Shown piece after piece: positions 6,674 through 14,970 of a stretch of 30,802 nt of DNA. Source of the DNA: RXOA01 sp964547105 (GTDB lineage: Bacteria > Bipolaricaulota > Bipolaricaulia > UBA7950 > UBA9294); the NCBI GenBank assembly GCA_964547105.1, contig CAZJLO010000021.1, forward strand, positions 1 to 30,802. The letters are read 5' to 3'. How positions within the stretch are numbered: position 1 is the stretch's first letter; the number at the start of each line of letters is the position of its first letter. A program made the translations under genes and the position numbers. The notes below the pieces were generated by a model. It searched no databases. It saw nothing but the letters and a program-made list of their open reading frames with translations, and was not told where the DNA came from.

Positions 6674-8173
6674 ATGCGGAAGCGCAATTGTGGGAAGACT
6701 GACGGAAACTGGAACAGGCACCTTGCGCCGATCTTCTGGATCGTGCTTGCCACGGCACTGCTTCTGGCGGTGGCTGGCTGCGGATCACGGCAAGAGGATT
6801 CGGACGGAACGGCAAACGTCCCCACCGACAGTGGAGCTGTCAGCTCATCGTCGCCCGCTGACGGAACGCCGACGAGCCCCGTGGGCGGCGAAGCGGAGAC
6901 CTCTTCTCCGGCCGCGACGAAACCTGGTGGTGTGGCTCCAGATACGATCCCTGCCAGCTCCGAGGGAGTCGAAGGGGCCCCGGCGGGGCAAACGACGCCG
7001 GAAACCGCCGTAGCTTCTCCGGGCAAGCCTACAGTTGCGGAGCCGAGTTCGCCTCCTCCGGATGCGACATCGGCGGCAGGGGAGGCGACACCGGAGACGA
7101 CCGTAGCTTCTCCGAGCAAGCCTACAGCCACGGAGCCGAGTTCGCCTCCTCCGGATGCGACATCGGCGACGGAACAAGCGGCCCCGGAAGCGTCCGCAGC
7201 TTCTCCGGGCAAGCCTTCGGCCTCAGATGCGAATTCGGTCGCGGCAGACGTGCCCACAGGGCAGACGCCTATTGGAGGGCAACCGTCTCCCGAGACAGCG
7301 GCTCCAACCATCGGGAAGCCGAGGCCTGGCGCGCCGACTTCCACGGACGCGGCGTCCGCGGATCCCGGCCAGCCGGCGGCGACGCCAGCAGGGACGGCCG
7401 CGCCAGATCCGAGCGCGGCAAAACCTTCACCGCAAGAGACTTCTGCGTCCTCTGTTCCGCCTCCAGACAGCGCAGGAACGGATTCGTCCGTGGTGGCGCC
7501 GGACAAACCCGACTCGGCTGCTCCGCCCGCCGAACCGACGCAAGGCCCAACTACGTCATCCAGTCCGCCGCTCTCTTCCGGGAACGTGTTCGCTCAAGCC
7601 GAACAGGCGCTGGATGAACTCCAGAGCTACCGCTATCGAGCGACAGCTTCGTATGGCGGAACGCTCGACGGCGAAACGCGTGAAGGATCGTATGAGTTGG
7701 AGGGAGCAGTGGTCGGCTCCGAGCGCTATCAACTGGAGTGGGTTGATCGCAACTCCAACAACCGATTGGCGGTGGTGGAGATCGACGGACAAGCATGGAT
7801 GCTCGAACATGACGTGTGGCAGAGCGTACCCAACTCAATCGCGCGAGGAGTGGCCGGGGTCGTCAGCATGTATGTGCCGGCGGACAGCTGGGACACGCTG
7901 GAAGATGATTTTCTTGGTGAGCCGATGTACGAAGGCGACCAGACGGTGAACGGCATCCGGACTCGTCACTACTCGTCGGTGCTGTCCTTGGTCGAGCAGG
8001 GGGACACGCTCGATGCTCGCGGAGATGTGTGGATTGCTGAGGACGGAGGCTACCCGGTTCGGTTCACGATGGACGCCGACATCGGCGGCGCCGATGGAGA
8101 ACATGCCAACATCGAGTTATCGGTGGAACTCAGCGATGTCAACGAGTCGATTGTGATTGAACCGCCCATGTAG
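6674..8173 (+). CDS. Lipoprotein with long Pro/Ser/Thr/Ala stalk and LppX/LolA-like domain
   Basis: 499 aa in three parts. Residues 1-36 are a lipoprotein signal peptide ending in VAG-C36. Residues 37 to about 303 are a low-complexity stalk rich in Ala, Pro, Ser, Thr and Gly with 31-residue tandem repeats. Residues about 304-499 are a beta-rich domain ('ALDELQSYRYRATASYGG', 'YQLEWVDRNSNNRLAVVEID', 'GEPMYEGDQTVNGIRTRHYS'). That last part resembles LolA/LppX-type half-barrels that hold a lipid or sense envelope state. The stalk would hold the domain well away from the membrane anchor. GGAAGGGGAG precedes the ATG at 6674. An in-frame TTG at 6659 would sit before that SD and is rejected. The fold call rests on pattern only. 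A short inverted repeat follows the gene. Confidence 0.82.
   Translation: MRKRNCGKTDGNWNRHLAPIFWIVLATALLLAVAGCGSRQEDSDGTANVPTDSGAVSSSSPADGTPTSPVGGEAETSSPAATKPGGVAPDTIPASSEGVEGAPAGQTTPETAVASPGKPTVAEPSSPPPDATSAAGEATPETTVASPSKPTATEPSSPPPDATSATEQAAPEASAASPGKPSASDANSVAADVPTGQTPIGGQPSPETAAPTIGKPRPGAPTSTDAASADPGQPAATPAGTAAPDPSAAKPSPQETSASSVPPPDSAGTDSSVVAPDKPDSAAPPAEPTQGPTTSSSPPLSSGNVFAQAEQALDELQSYRYRATASYGGTLDGETREGSYELEGAVVGSERYQLEWVDRNSNNRLAVVEIDGQAWMLEHDVWQSVPNSIARGVAGVVSMYVPADSWDTLEDDFLGEPMYEGDQTVNGIRTRHYSSVLSLVEQGDTLDARGDVWIAEDGGYPVRFTMDADIGGADGEHANIELSVELSDVNESIVIEPPM
6985..7230 (+). repeat. 93-bp tandem repeats within the lipoprotein stalk
   Basis: CCGTAGCTTCTCCG-type boundaries recur at 7008, 7101 and 7194 (CCGCAGCTTCTCCG), an exact 93-bp period encoding 31 residues. 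Two units are nearly complete and the third is partial and diverged. The period is a multiple of three, so copy-number change would keep the frame. Confidence 0.85.
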
Positions 8174-8233
8174 CCTCCGTCACGTTGCCAACACCATGGT
8201 GGTGGAGGCGGTTGTCAAGCCGCAGAGTGTATT

Positions 8234-8275
8234 CGATCGGTTGGAGGGAGTTACTCCCTGTCTCCGCTTCGATCG
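8234..8275. repeat. Inverted repeat in the intergenic region after the lipoprotein gene
   Basis: AGGGAG-TTA-CTCCCT (8245-8259) is a perfect 6-bp hairpin flanked on both sides by CGATCG (8234-8239 and 8270-8275), giving an imperfect extended dyad. No T-run follows. It may mark the end of the lipoprotein transcript or lie in the leader of the methyltransferase gene. Confidence 0.4.
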
Positions 8276-8363
8276 CGCCTTGTGTGGCACGGCGACGGTC
8301 GGCGAAGCGGTGTGGGTGCCGCAGTCGAACGGGCACCGCGACAGGCGGAGGGCAATAGACGAC

Positions 8364-9260
8364 ATGATCACATCCACGGCCAATCCACGGGTCATCGAAG
8401 CACGGAAGCTTGTCCAACGCAAGCATCGGATCCACGCAGATCGGTTCATGGTCGAAGGGCTGCAGCTTCTGCTGATGGCGGCCGAGCAGCACGGCGTTCC
8501 GGAGTGGGCGGGGAAGATCCGTCCTTGCGAGCTGTTCTACTGCCGCGAACGTCTCCGGGGGGGGCTTGCGGATGCGCTAATCGAAGCCTACGCGGACGCC
8601 GGCGCGGAGCCGCTGGCGGTTTCGGAGACGGTTATTGATGCAATCTCCCGGCGAGAAGCCTCGCAGGGAGCGGCGGCCACGCTGGTGCGGTCTCCGCTGG
8701 AGTGGACGTTGGCCGAGATCAAGAAACGAGCAGCCGAGTCGGCGGCTCCGAAGCTGATCCTTGTCCTCGATCGTCCGCAGAACCCCGGCAATGTAGGGAC
8801 CCTGATCCGGACCGCTGACGCGGTCGGGGCGTTGGCGGTGGTGATGCTGGAGCCGTGTGTCGATCCGTTCGATCCGAAGACGATCAGAAGCTCGATGGGA
8901 TCTATTTTTTCAATCCCGGTTGCGAGGCTGCGCGATCCGAACGTATTGAGCAGCTGGCTGTCCGAGATCGGGTGGCGTCTTGTCGGAGCGGATGGGGCCG
9001 CCGATCGAGTGGTGTGGAATAGCGATGCGCTCGACGGTTCGGTGGCCTTGGCGTTGGGAAGCGAAGCGGACGGCTTCAGCGATGCGGTCCGCGGCAAGCT
9101 GGACCGTACGATCGGTTTGCCGTTGCAGGGACACGCGGAGAGCCTGAACATGGCGGTTGCCGGCGGGGTTCTGATGTACGAGTGGCTGCGGCTTCATCGT
9201 GTTGAGGTGGATGCGAGGAGTCCGGTGCCACCACCGGGTGATCCGTGGGAGCAGGGATAG
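8364..9260 (+). CDS. SpoU (TrmH/RlmB-like) RNA 2'-O-methyltransferase
   Basis: 298-aa SPOUT-class enzyme that transfers a methyl group from S-adenosylmethionine to a ribose 2'-OH in rRNA or tRNA. The N-terminal substrate-binding domain (about 1-110) begins 'NPRVIEARKLVQRKHR' and contains 'FMVEGLQLL', the L30e-like part common in RlmB and TsnR relatives. The knotted catalytic domain carries motif 1 'NPGNVGTLIRTADA' (N140, R149), motif 2 'TIRSSMGSIFSIP' and motif 3 with 'GSEADG' (232-237) and 'ESLNMAVAGGVL' (N262). The ATG at 8364 is preceded by GGCGGAGGG. The longer in-frame reading from 8157 adds unrelated sequence. The exact target nucleotide cannot be read from sequence, so I give no symbol. 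Confidence 0.9.
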   Translation: MITSTANPRVIEARKLVQRKHRIHADRFMVEGLQLLLMAAEQHGVPEWAGKIRPCELFYCRERLRGGLADALIEAYADAGAEPLAVSETVIDAISRREASQGAAATLVRSPLEWTLAEIKKRAAESAAPKLILVLDRPQNPGNVGTLIRTADAVGALAVVMLEPCVDPFDPKTIRSSMGSIFSIPVARLRDPNVLSSWLSEIGWRLVGADGAADRVVWNSDALDGSVALALGSEADGFSDAVRGKLDRTIGLPLQGHAESLNMAVAGGVLMYEWLRLHRVEVDARSPVPPPGDPWEQG

Positions 9261-9287
9261 GATTCCGAATGCCCGCAGCGGCACGGT

Positions 9288-9357
9288 GGGTCGGGTCTCG
9301 GAGGCCGACCCTTGCCGAACTGCTGCGGGGTTGCTGTCGTCTCGAAAGAGACGGCAG
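9288..9357 (+). terminator. Paired hairpins between convergent genes
   Basis: GGGTCGG/CCGACCC (9288-9294, 9305-9311) is followed by a 10-bp stem with one G·T pair and a GAAA tetraloop (9334-9343, 9348-9357). Neither has a T-run. Their place between two converging genes suggests a role at the 3' ends of one or both transcripts. Confidence 0.35.
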
Positions 9358-9389
9358 GCACAAACGATCGTGATGTGGGCGGGAATCTT

Positions 9390-10667
9390 CTATGATCGGC
9401 CGGATCCTGCACCCACCGGCTGAGGTCGAGCCCGACTGCGACTGCTAGGTCGGTAGGAACGGGTTCCCGGCGTGCGGGATCGATAAGATTTCCCCGGTCT
9501 CGGCGAAGTCGCCTTTGGCTGCGGGAACTGTCGCTCCGGCACGAATTCCCCGTAATCGAAGCTGACCACCCGCTGACGCTCGATTGGTGATCCGAGGGTC
9601 CTCTCGATCTGATGGATGATCTGTCCATCGCCGAATGAGGCAAGCGTGCATGCCTTTCCGCTGCAGTGGGCGCGGCCGGTGCGTCCGATGCGATGTGTGT
9701 AAGCATCCACCGTGTCGGGCATATCGAAGTTGATCACGTGTGAGATTTCGGGAACATCGATTCCCCGAGCGGCGATGTCCGTGGCCACAAGGACGCTGTA
9801 GCGACCGCTTCGGAACCCGTTGATCGCCTTCTGGCGCTGAGGTTGCGTCATGTTGCCCTGAAGGGCGGAGGCGCGGAGTCCCATGGTGCTGAGCTTCCGA
9901 GCAAGGTTCTTCGCCCGATGCTTGGTTCGGGTGAACACAAGCACGCGATCGGCGCTTTGCTCACGGAGCATTGCCAGAAGAAGATCGCTCTTGCGCTCTT
10001 GCGGAACTGGATACAGGGCGTGGGAAACGGTTTCTGCCGGTGCGATCATCCCGATCTGCACGGTGGCGGGATTGGTCAGGATGCTGTCGGCAAGGCGGCG
10101 GATTTCGCTCGGCATTGTCGCCGAGAAGAACAGGGTTTGACGGGCGGCTGGGAGATGCCTGAGAATTCGGCGAATATCGGGCAAGAACCCCATATCGCAC
10201 ATGCGATCCGCCTCGTCGAGCACGAGAACCTCTACATGGGAGAGGTCGATGGTGCCGGATTGAACATGATCGAGCAGTCTCCCGGGACAGGCAACGACGA
10301 TCTCTACGCCGCGGCGTAGCGCCGAAAGCTGCGGCCCCTTACTCACCCCCCCATAGATGGTCGTGCTGCGAATCTTGGTGTGCTTGCCCAAATCGCCGGT
10401 TGCTTGATGAATCTGTTCTGCGAGCTCACGGGTTGGTGCAACAACCAGCGCGCGGACCTGCCGCAGCGGGCCTTGGGTAAGTCGTTGTAGGATCGGCAGC
10501 ATGAACGCCGCTGTCTTTCCGGTTCCTGTTTGGGCAACGCCGAGGACATCACGGCCCTGCAAGACGATGGGGATAGCTTCTTCTTGGATCGGGGTGGGAT
10601 TGCTGAAACCTGCTGCTTCGATCCCCGCAGTGATGCGCGGATCCAATGAAAACGGTTTAAAACTCAA
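9390..10667 (-). CDS. DEAD-box ATP-dependent RNA helicase, RhlE-like
   Basis: 425-aa helicase with all core motifs: Q motif 'FSNPTPIQEEAI', motif I AQTGTGKT (45-52), Ia PTRELA (78-83), Ib 'CPGRLLD' (Cys where Thr is usual), II DEAD (151-154), III SAT (182-184), and V/VI 'ATDIAARGIDVPEISHVINFD' split over two strands plus 'HRIGRTGR'. A basic, Pro/Ser/Arg-rich tail after about residue 375 resembles the RNA-binding tails of RhlE and CsdA-type proteins. Expected roles are ribosome assembly, RNA turnover or cold adaptation. The start is TTG (10665-10667), nine bases after AAGGAG. A hairpin in the leader overlaps that SD, suggesting translational control. It is divergent from the pyridoxamine-oxidase-fold gene. 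Confidence 0.94.
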   Translation of the reverse strand: MSFKPFSLDPRITAGIEAAGFSNPTPIQEEAIPIVLQGRDVLGVAQTGTGKTAAFMLPILQRLTQGPLRQVRALVVAPTRELAEQIHQATGDLGKHTKIRSTTIYGGVSKGPQLSALRRGVEIVVACPGRLLDHVQSGTIDLSHVEVLVLDEADRMCDMGFLPDIRRILRHLPAARQTLFFSATMPSEIRRLADSILTNPATVQIGMIAPAETVSHALYPVPQERKSDLLLAMLREQSADRVLVFTRTKHRAKNLARKLSTMGLRASALQGNMTQPQRQKAINGFRSGRYSVLVATDIAARGIDVPEISHVINFDMPDTVDAYTHRIGRTGRAHCSGKACTLASFGDGQIIHQIERTLGSPIERQRVVSFDYGEFVPERQFPQPKATSPRPGKSYRSRTPGTRSYRPSSRSRARPQPVGAGSGRS

Positions 10668-10676
10668 TACAAGACA

Positions 10677-10699
10677 CTCCTTGGCTATGGTGAGCCAAG
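10677..10699 (-). promoter_or_regulatory. Leader hairpin overlapping the helicase Shine-Dalgarno
   Basis: In mRNA sense, CTTGGCT-CACCAT-AGCCAAG forms a 7-bp stem (10693-10699 with 10680-10686). The last three bases of its 3' arm are the first three of AAGGAG (10682-10677). The SD would be partly hidden when the hairpin forms. Combined with the TTG start, this suggests low or conditional translation. Confidence 0.45.
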
Positions 10700-10760
10700 T
10701 CGCACTCTCAGCTCAGATGTTGTGCTATGCAATTGACGAAAGGACCACAATGCGAACCCA

Positions 10761-10789
10761 TTGCTAGCGGGGTATGGTGGAAGTATACA
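10761..10789 (+). promoter_or_regulatory. Distal promoter candidate for the PNPOx-fold gene
   Basis: TTGCTA (10761-10766), a 17-bp spacer and TATACA (10784-10789) are 4/6 matches each. Transcription would begin near 10796 and give a leader of about 110 nt. Confidence 0.35.
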
Positions 10790-10869
10790 GGATGATGTGG
10801 AGAAAATCGAGGTGGCAACGGGACGCACCCGCTCTCGATGAATCGGCGGCAGGACATGGGAGTCGATCC

Positions 10870-10898
10870 TTGAGGGGAGACTGCACGCAACCTACACT
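10870..10898 (+). promoter_or_regulatory. Proximal promoter candidate that would give a leaderless mRNA
   Basis: TTGAGG (10870-10875), a 17-bp spacer and TACACT (10893-10898) place the expected start site at about 10905, the A of the ATG. No SD precedes that ATG. The same TTGAGG -35 occurs before the foldase gene at 27260. Confidence 0.4.
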
Positions 10899-10904
10899 TC
10901 GATC

Positions 10905-11381
10905 ATGAGACGAACCGACCGAGAGATCACGGACCTGCAAGAGATCGATGCGATTCTGAAGGGCAGCACGGTTTGCCGGATTGCGTTTTCGGTCGACAAC
11001 GAACCGTACATCGTTCCGCTTTCGTATGGATACGATGCTGCAGAGCGGAACCTCTACTTCCACACAGCGGAGCACGGCAAGAAGATCGATTGCATCGCTC
11101 GGAACCCACATGTGTGTTTCGAAGTGGAGGGGGAAATCACGTTGCGTCCGGGAGATCAGCACAGCTGTCGATGGACGACTGCGTACGAAAGCGTTGTAGG
11201 CTACGGAACAATGCATGAAGTATGCTTAGCAGCCGACAAAGAAGATGGCCTCCGGATTCTGATGCGCCAGCATGCTTCCGAAGCATTGGACTGGACATTC
11301 GACGAAGCGATGGTTGCGAAGACGCGGGTATGGCGGCTGGAGATTGATGTGGAGACGCTGCGAGGGAAGAAGGCGGCATGA
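10905..11381 (+). CDS. Pyridoxamine 5'-phosphate oxidase-fold flavoprotein, NimA-like
   Basis: 158-aa split-barrel FMN-binding protein of the PNPOx-like group that includes NimA-type nitroimidazole-resistance proteins. Pattern features are 'MRRTDREITDLQEIDAIL' at the start, 'RIAFSVDNEPYIVPLSYGYD', the 'LYFHTAEHGKKIDCIARNP' segment and 'VCFEVEGE'. The central 'TTAYESVVGYGTMHEV' and the terminal 'WRLEIDVETLRGKKA' are also typical. These proteins usually bind flavin or F420/haem-like cofactors as dimers, and many lack a known substrate. The ATG at 10905 matches the family N-terminus but has no Shine-Dalgarno. A promoter candidate positions transcription start at that ATG. It precedes a HAD phosphatase gene by about 135 bp. 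Confidence 0.88.
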   Translation: MRRTDREITDLQEIDAILKGSTVCRIAFSVDNEPYIVPLSYGYDAAERNLYFHTAEHGKKIDCIARNPHVCFEVEGEITLRPGDQHSCRWTTAYESVVGYGTMHEVCLAADKEDGLRILMRQHASEALDWTFDEAMVAKTRVWRLEIDVETLRGKKAA

Positions 11382-11516
11382 GATGCTGATGTCTTCAAGC
11401 CGGGGAGGGCATTGTATCCTTGCACGAAACCCAGTGGACGAGGCTGTTGCGTCGATCCGTTCCCGGCAGCGGGATGCCGGGAGGCGGTCGCGACCACGGC
11501 GCGAAAGAGCGTGAAA

Positions 11517-12203
11517 GTGATTCGAGCACTGATCCTTGATTTCGATGGGCTGATCCTGGACACGGAGACGCCGCTTCTTCGATCGTGGTGCGAGATCTAC
11601 CAGCAGGCGGGAATGACGGTATCTATGAAGGCATGGGCCGGACTTCTCGGCGCAGTCGCTGATCCTCCGGAAGCGTACGCATTGCTGGAGAATCACCTTG
11701 GACACTCGATCGATCGCGATCGGCTACGTACGAAACGGTTGGCTCGAGAGCTGGAGTTTCTTCAGGGCGAGGTGGTGATGGACGGCGTGAACGCCCTGCT
11801 GTCGGAGGCGAGTGAGCGGGGACTGCTCCTTGGAGTTGCGTCCAGTTCGGAACGCTCGTGGGTCGAAGGGCATCTGAAGCACCTCGGTCTTGACGGGTGG
11901 TTTCAGACGATCATCACCGCAGACGACGTTGAGCAGACCAAGCCGGCCCCCGACTTGTACAACCGGGCGCTCTGTGCGTTGGATGTGAAGCCTGGAAACG
12001 CGATCGCGTTTGAGGATTCTCTTCACGGCGTACGAGCTGCCAAGTCGGCTGGGCTGTTCGTTGTCGCCGTTCCCAACGAGGTGACCCGACATCTGCCGAT
12101 GACGGAGGCAAACCTCATCGTCGGGTCGATTGCCGAGAAGACGCTCGACGAGTACATCATCCACGCCGAAACATGGTTCGGCGACACCGAGCCCACGCAC
12201 TAG
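11517..12203 (+). CDS. HAD-superfamily phosphatase, beta-phosphoglucomutase-like
   Basis: 228-aa subfamily IA HAD hydrolase. Motif I is 'LILDFDGLILDTE' with D8 and D10. The helical cap follows ('SWCEIYQQAGM' to 'LARELEFLQGEV'). Motif II is 'GVASSSERSWVEGHL', motif III Lys is in 'DVEQTKPAPDLYNRAL' and motif IV is 'AFEDSLHGVRAAKSAGL'. The 'FDGLILDTE' and 'FEDSLHG' signatures favour the beta-phosphoglucomutase / sugar-phosphate phosphatase branch; phosphatase is the safer call. The start is uncertain between GTG at 11511 and GTG at 11517. I prefer 11517 because AAAGAG stands seven bases upstream and the protein then begins 'MIRALILDFDG', as is typical. It converges with the M28 peptidase gene. 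Confidence 0.88.
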   Translation: MIRALILDFDGLILDTETPLLRSWCEIYQQAGMTVSMKAWAGLLGAVADPPEAYALLENHLGHSIDRDRLRTKRLARELEFLQGEVVMDGVNALLSEASERGLLLGVASSSERSWVEGHLKHLGLDGWFQTIITADDVEQTKPAPDLYNRALCALDVKPGNAIAFEDSLHGVRAAKSAGLFVVAVPNEVTRHLPMTEANLIVGSIAEKTLDEYIIHAETWFGDTEPTH

Positions 12204-12283
12204 CGTTGCTCTCGGATATCCGGCCGGATGCCCGCCCTCACATGGGTGGGTTGATTTCGACTCCCGGTTTGCGCTTGGCGGCG

Positions 12284-14146
12284 CTATGAGACGTAGCCGA
12301 CCGTCCGCAGGATCTCGACTCCACGGGAGATGTCCTCGATCGCGAGCAACCTTCCGAGATCGAGTGAGATCAAATCGGCAATCCGCTCCACCGAGTGATC
12401 CCCATCGCACAGATTGAGGATCGCCTCGATCGGGAAACGATGATCGCAACTCAGTTTGGACTTGAAGAACGTGAGTTCTTCTTCCGTGAGTCGATCGGTG
12501 AAGGCATAGAGAAGCGGGCCGTCTACGGATCGCACCGGATGATCATCTGGTGCCCCTCCCGGAGGGAAACCAGGACTGTCGTCGCGTTCGAGGTCGAGAT
12601 AGGCGACTACCATTTCGAGCGTTGCTAGGTGGGGCCGGACTGCGAACGAGGGGAGGATCCCTGCCAGCCCAATGGCGCGTTCGTGTTCGATCTGGAGTGC
12701 GACACGCATAAGCGCAGCGCTGCGCTCCGGCTCGGCGCTGCGTGCGAGTTGATGCGCTTCCGCCAGCGCGCGTACGCCATACACGAGAAGCCACTCCGTC
12801 AACTGATTTGCGTTCTGGTCCACTACCGATGGAATCGCAGCGCACGCTGCGGCGAACACGGCCGCCTGCTTGAGTCGTGTCGCATCCACCTTGTCCGGCG
12901 TGTCGAGATCCGTGTGCCAGAACGGGTCATCGTGTCCGATCATCAGTGTCGGGACATGATGAGGAGATGCGGCAAAAACGAGATGATCGCTCCCGCCGGT
13001 CGGCGGTGCGAGTCGCCAATGCAGCATACGCCTCGATCCGTGAGGTGAGAGGGTTCTCTTGTCCGCGGCGATCGCGGTGAGAAGCGGCTCGACGAACGCG
13101 TTGACCGTTCCGGTGACGTAACGTGGCACGCGGAACGCCTGCAGCGGCTCGCCGATTGCTTCCGGGGACTGCCCGACCATGTCCAGATTGAGGGCGTAGT
13201 GGGTGCGGGACAACGTTTCATGATTGGTCACGGCCCAGGGAAGCGTCCCGTAGAACTCCGGTACCCAGATGAGGCGGATTGTGTGATGAAGCGGTAGCTC
13301 GAGCCGGATGGACTGCAGGGCCAGGGCCACTTCGATCAATGCCGCGCTTCCGGAAGCATTGTCATTGGCCGAGGCTGCGGGATGACAAAGGTGGGCGGAT
13401 AGGAGAACCTCGCCGGCGTCAGGAGTATCACCCGGGATGACGGCTTCGAGAACGCGTAGCTCGCCGGAGAGAAAGACGGCATCCACCTCTCCAGCTACCC
13501 GCACCGGTTCGCCATCCATCAATCGGAGCAAACGATCGGCAACTCGGCGTGACACCGAGAAAGCGGGAAGCAGGTTCGGGATCTCGGATGCGGACGGAAA
13601 CAACCCTTGATACTGAACAAGATCGTACGATGCAGAAGCCCGCGCGCTGTCCGGGTAAATCAGAACTGCAGCAGCATGGTGGGCCACGGCCTGCTTCATG
13701 ACATCGGAGACCCGACCGTGGGCGAGGATGGCCTTGCCGGCGACTTCGATCGATGCGTAATCCTGCTCTTGGGTCCCATTGCCGGCATGGACCAACTCCG
13801 CATCTCCGGACCAGCTCGGAGAGTGAGCGATGATCGTCTGTGGGATCTCTTCGAATGTGGCGAGGGTCTCGTCATGCGGTTCGATCAGCCGGAGGATGCC
13901 CGAGCGAACATGCCATGCTGGAGGGGACGTCCACTCATATGTCTTGGATCTGCCGTCGGCCGGGAAGTTATGTACACGTGATTCGATTCCGACCGCTGTC
14001 AGAACTTCTTGTACCACAGCGACGGCATCATCATAGCCGGGCGATCCCTGGATCCGGTGGAACCGGGAAATCTCGCACACATTCCGCTTGGCACGAACCC
14101 CCGAGATCAACTCCGTCAATCGTCCGAGCAGTTGCTGAATTGTCAT
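12284..14146 (-). CDS. M28-family zinc aminopeptidase-like protein with PA-like insert
   Basis: 620 aa. Residues about 110-230 resemble a protease-associated insert ('IEVAGKAILAHGRVSDVMKQ'). The co-catalytic zinc core follows, with likely ligands H252 in 'AHLCHP', D262 in 'NDNASGSAA', E297 in 'WVPEFYG', D322 in 'NLDMVG' and H411 in 'DPFWHTDLDTPDKVD'. The set matches M28 aminopeptidases of the DUF4910/aminopeptidase-domain type. The C-terminal part (about 440-620) is helical. It ends in a small winged-helix-like segment ('LNLCDGDHSVERIADLISLD'), which resembles the end of some bacterial DUF4910 proteins. There is no signal peptide, so it is likely cytosolic. GAGGAGGG precedes the ATG. The gene stands alone on its strand. 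Confidence 0.85.
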   Translation of the reverse strand: MTIQQLLGRLTELISGVRAKRNVCEISRFHRIQGSPGYDDAVAVVQEVLTAVGIESRVHNFPADGRSKTYEWTSPPAWHVRSGILRLIEPHDETLATFEEIPQTIIAHSPSWSGDAELVHAGNGTQEQDYASIEVAGKAILAHGRVSDVMKQAVAHHAAAVLIYPDSARASASYDLVQYQGLFPSASEIPNLLPAFSVSRRVADRLLRLMDGEPVRVAGEVDAVFLSGELRVLEAVIPGDTPDAGEVLLSAHLCHPAASANDNASGSAALIEVALALQSIRLELPLHHTIRLIWVPEFYGTLPWAVTNHETLSRTHYALNLDMVGQSPEAIGEPLQAFRVPRYVTGTVNAFVEPLLTAIAADKRTLSPHGSRRMLHWRLAPPTGGSDHLVFAASPHHVPTLMIGHDDPFWHTDLDTPDKVDATRLKQAAVFAAACAAIPSVVDQNANQLTEWLLVYGVRALAEAHQLARSAEPERSAALMRVALQIEHERAIGLAGILPSFAVRPHLATLEMVVAYLDLERDDSPGFPPGGAPDDHPVRSVDGPLLYAFTDRLTEEELTFFKSKLSCDHRFPIEAILNLCDGDHSVERIADLISLDLGRLLAIEDISRGVEILRTVGYVS

Positions 14147-14629
14147 CGCACCCTCCTCGTACGAATTCTATCGTCGGCAGCCAGCCGCTTCGAGGTAGCG
14201 CATCCGCATCGGTGTCTCCGAAACCGAAGAGCCGAGCTGGCCCGCGACCGCTTGTTGAAGGATGACCCGCGGCCTGACGTGATCGGTGCTGTGGTCGGCG
14301 AGGAACAGGAACAAGAGTCCCCTTAGAGGATGGCGTTCGCAGTCTCTCTCGGACAGAGAGCATACGGATCCATGCCCGGATTGAGGATTCATGCGCGTAG
14401 GGTCGCGAGACCGGCGAGGAAACTCTCCACTTGCCTCCCTCCCAACGTTCGCAAATCAATGGCTCGTTCAACGCCGTGCTCGCTTGGGCCGAGGTTCGGA
14501 TCGGGCGATGCCCGGAACTCTCTGGATCGGAGCCTCGTTGGCCGCGACGGGACAAACCTTCGCCCCGTTCGTCCGAATGGCTGATGCGAGGAGCTGCAAC
14601 TTCCGGGCGGGGCTCATTCCCGGCGGACA
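14147..14629. other. Gene-poor stretch between M28 peptidase and small membrane protein
   Basis: No open frame here looks like protein in composition or has a credible start. A small hairpin CTCTCT-CGGAC-AGAGAG near 14345-14361 is the only structure I saw. It may hold the promoter of the minus-strand peptidase close to 14150-14250, but I could not identify one. Confidence 0.4.
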
Positions 14630-14658
14630 TTGACAAGCTCGGCTTCGCCCCCTACGCT
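14630..14658 (+). promoter_or_regulatory. Promoter with consensus -35 for the small membrane protein
   Basis: TTGACA (14630-14635, full consensus) is followed after exactly 17 bp by TACGCT (14653-14658). The expected start near 14665 gives a 40-nt leader ending in AAAAGGA and the start codons at 14706/14709. Confidence 0.55.
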
Positions 14659-14705
14659 AATTCGCTACAACCAGCTGCAACGGCCACGAAGAAAAGGAAC
14701 ATGTG

Positions 14706-14933
14706 ATGATGCAACAGTCAGCTCGAAGGCAGCCTCCTGCGTGGCTATTCGGCATGCTCGCCGTAGGCATGCTCATCTCCTCGGGAATCTACATCGGCAT
14801 GATCCGCGCCTGGGAAGCGACGTGCGGTCGGATCATTGCCGCGGTCGCCTTTGGGGCCACAGGAGTAGTGTTTGTTGCGATGACTGCTGCATCAGCGCGC
14901 GCTTGCGAACGGATGGATCGCCCGAAGAGATGA
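14706..14933 (+). CDS. Small two-helix membrane protein, unknown
   Basis: 75 aa with two predicted transmembrane helices (about 11-32 and 40-62) joined by a short 'RAWEATCGR' turn and flanked by basic ends ('SARRQ', 'RMDRPKR'), which suggests both termini face the cytoplasm. I do not recognise a family. Its reality is supported by an SD-like AAAAGGA seven bases before the ATG at 14706 and by a promoter with a perfect TTGACA just upstream. Start alternatives are GTG 14703 and ATG 14709. It converges with the acetyltransferase gene 37 bp downstream. Confidence 0.65.
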   Translation: MMQQSARRQPPAWLFGMLAVGMLISSGIYIGMIRAWEATCGRIIAAVAFGATGVVFVAMTAASARACERMDRPKR

Positions 14934-14970
14934 TGCGGATGTCGCCGTTGCGTGTGGGAGTATCCTCCGC

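Noticed and set aside
6985..7230. CRISPR-like array
   Set aside because: The 93-bp repeats are contiguous, in frame and translated within the lipoprotein gene, with no spacers.
14031..14636. 201-codon minus-strand open frame in the gap after the peptidase
   Set aside because: It overlaps the start of the peptidase gene, has no SD and has an Arg/Ser/Pro-rich random-looking composition.
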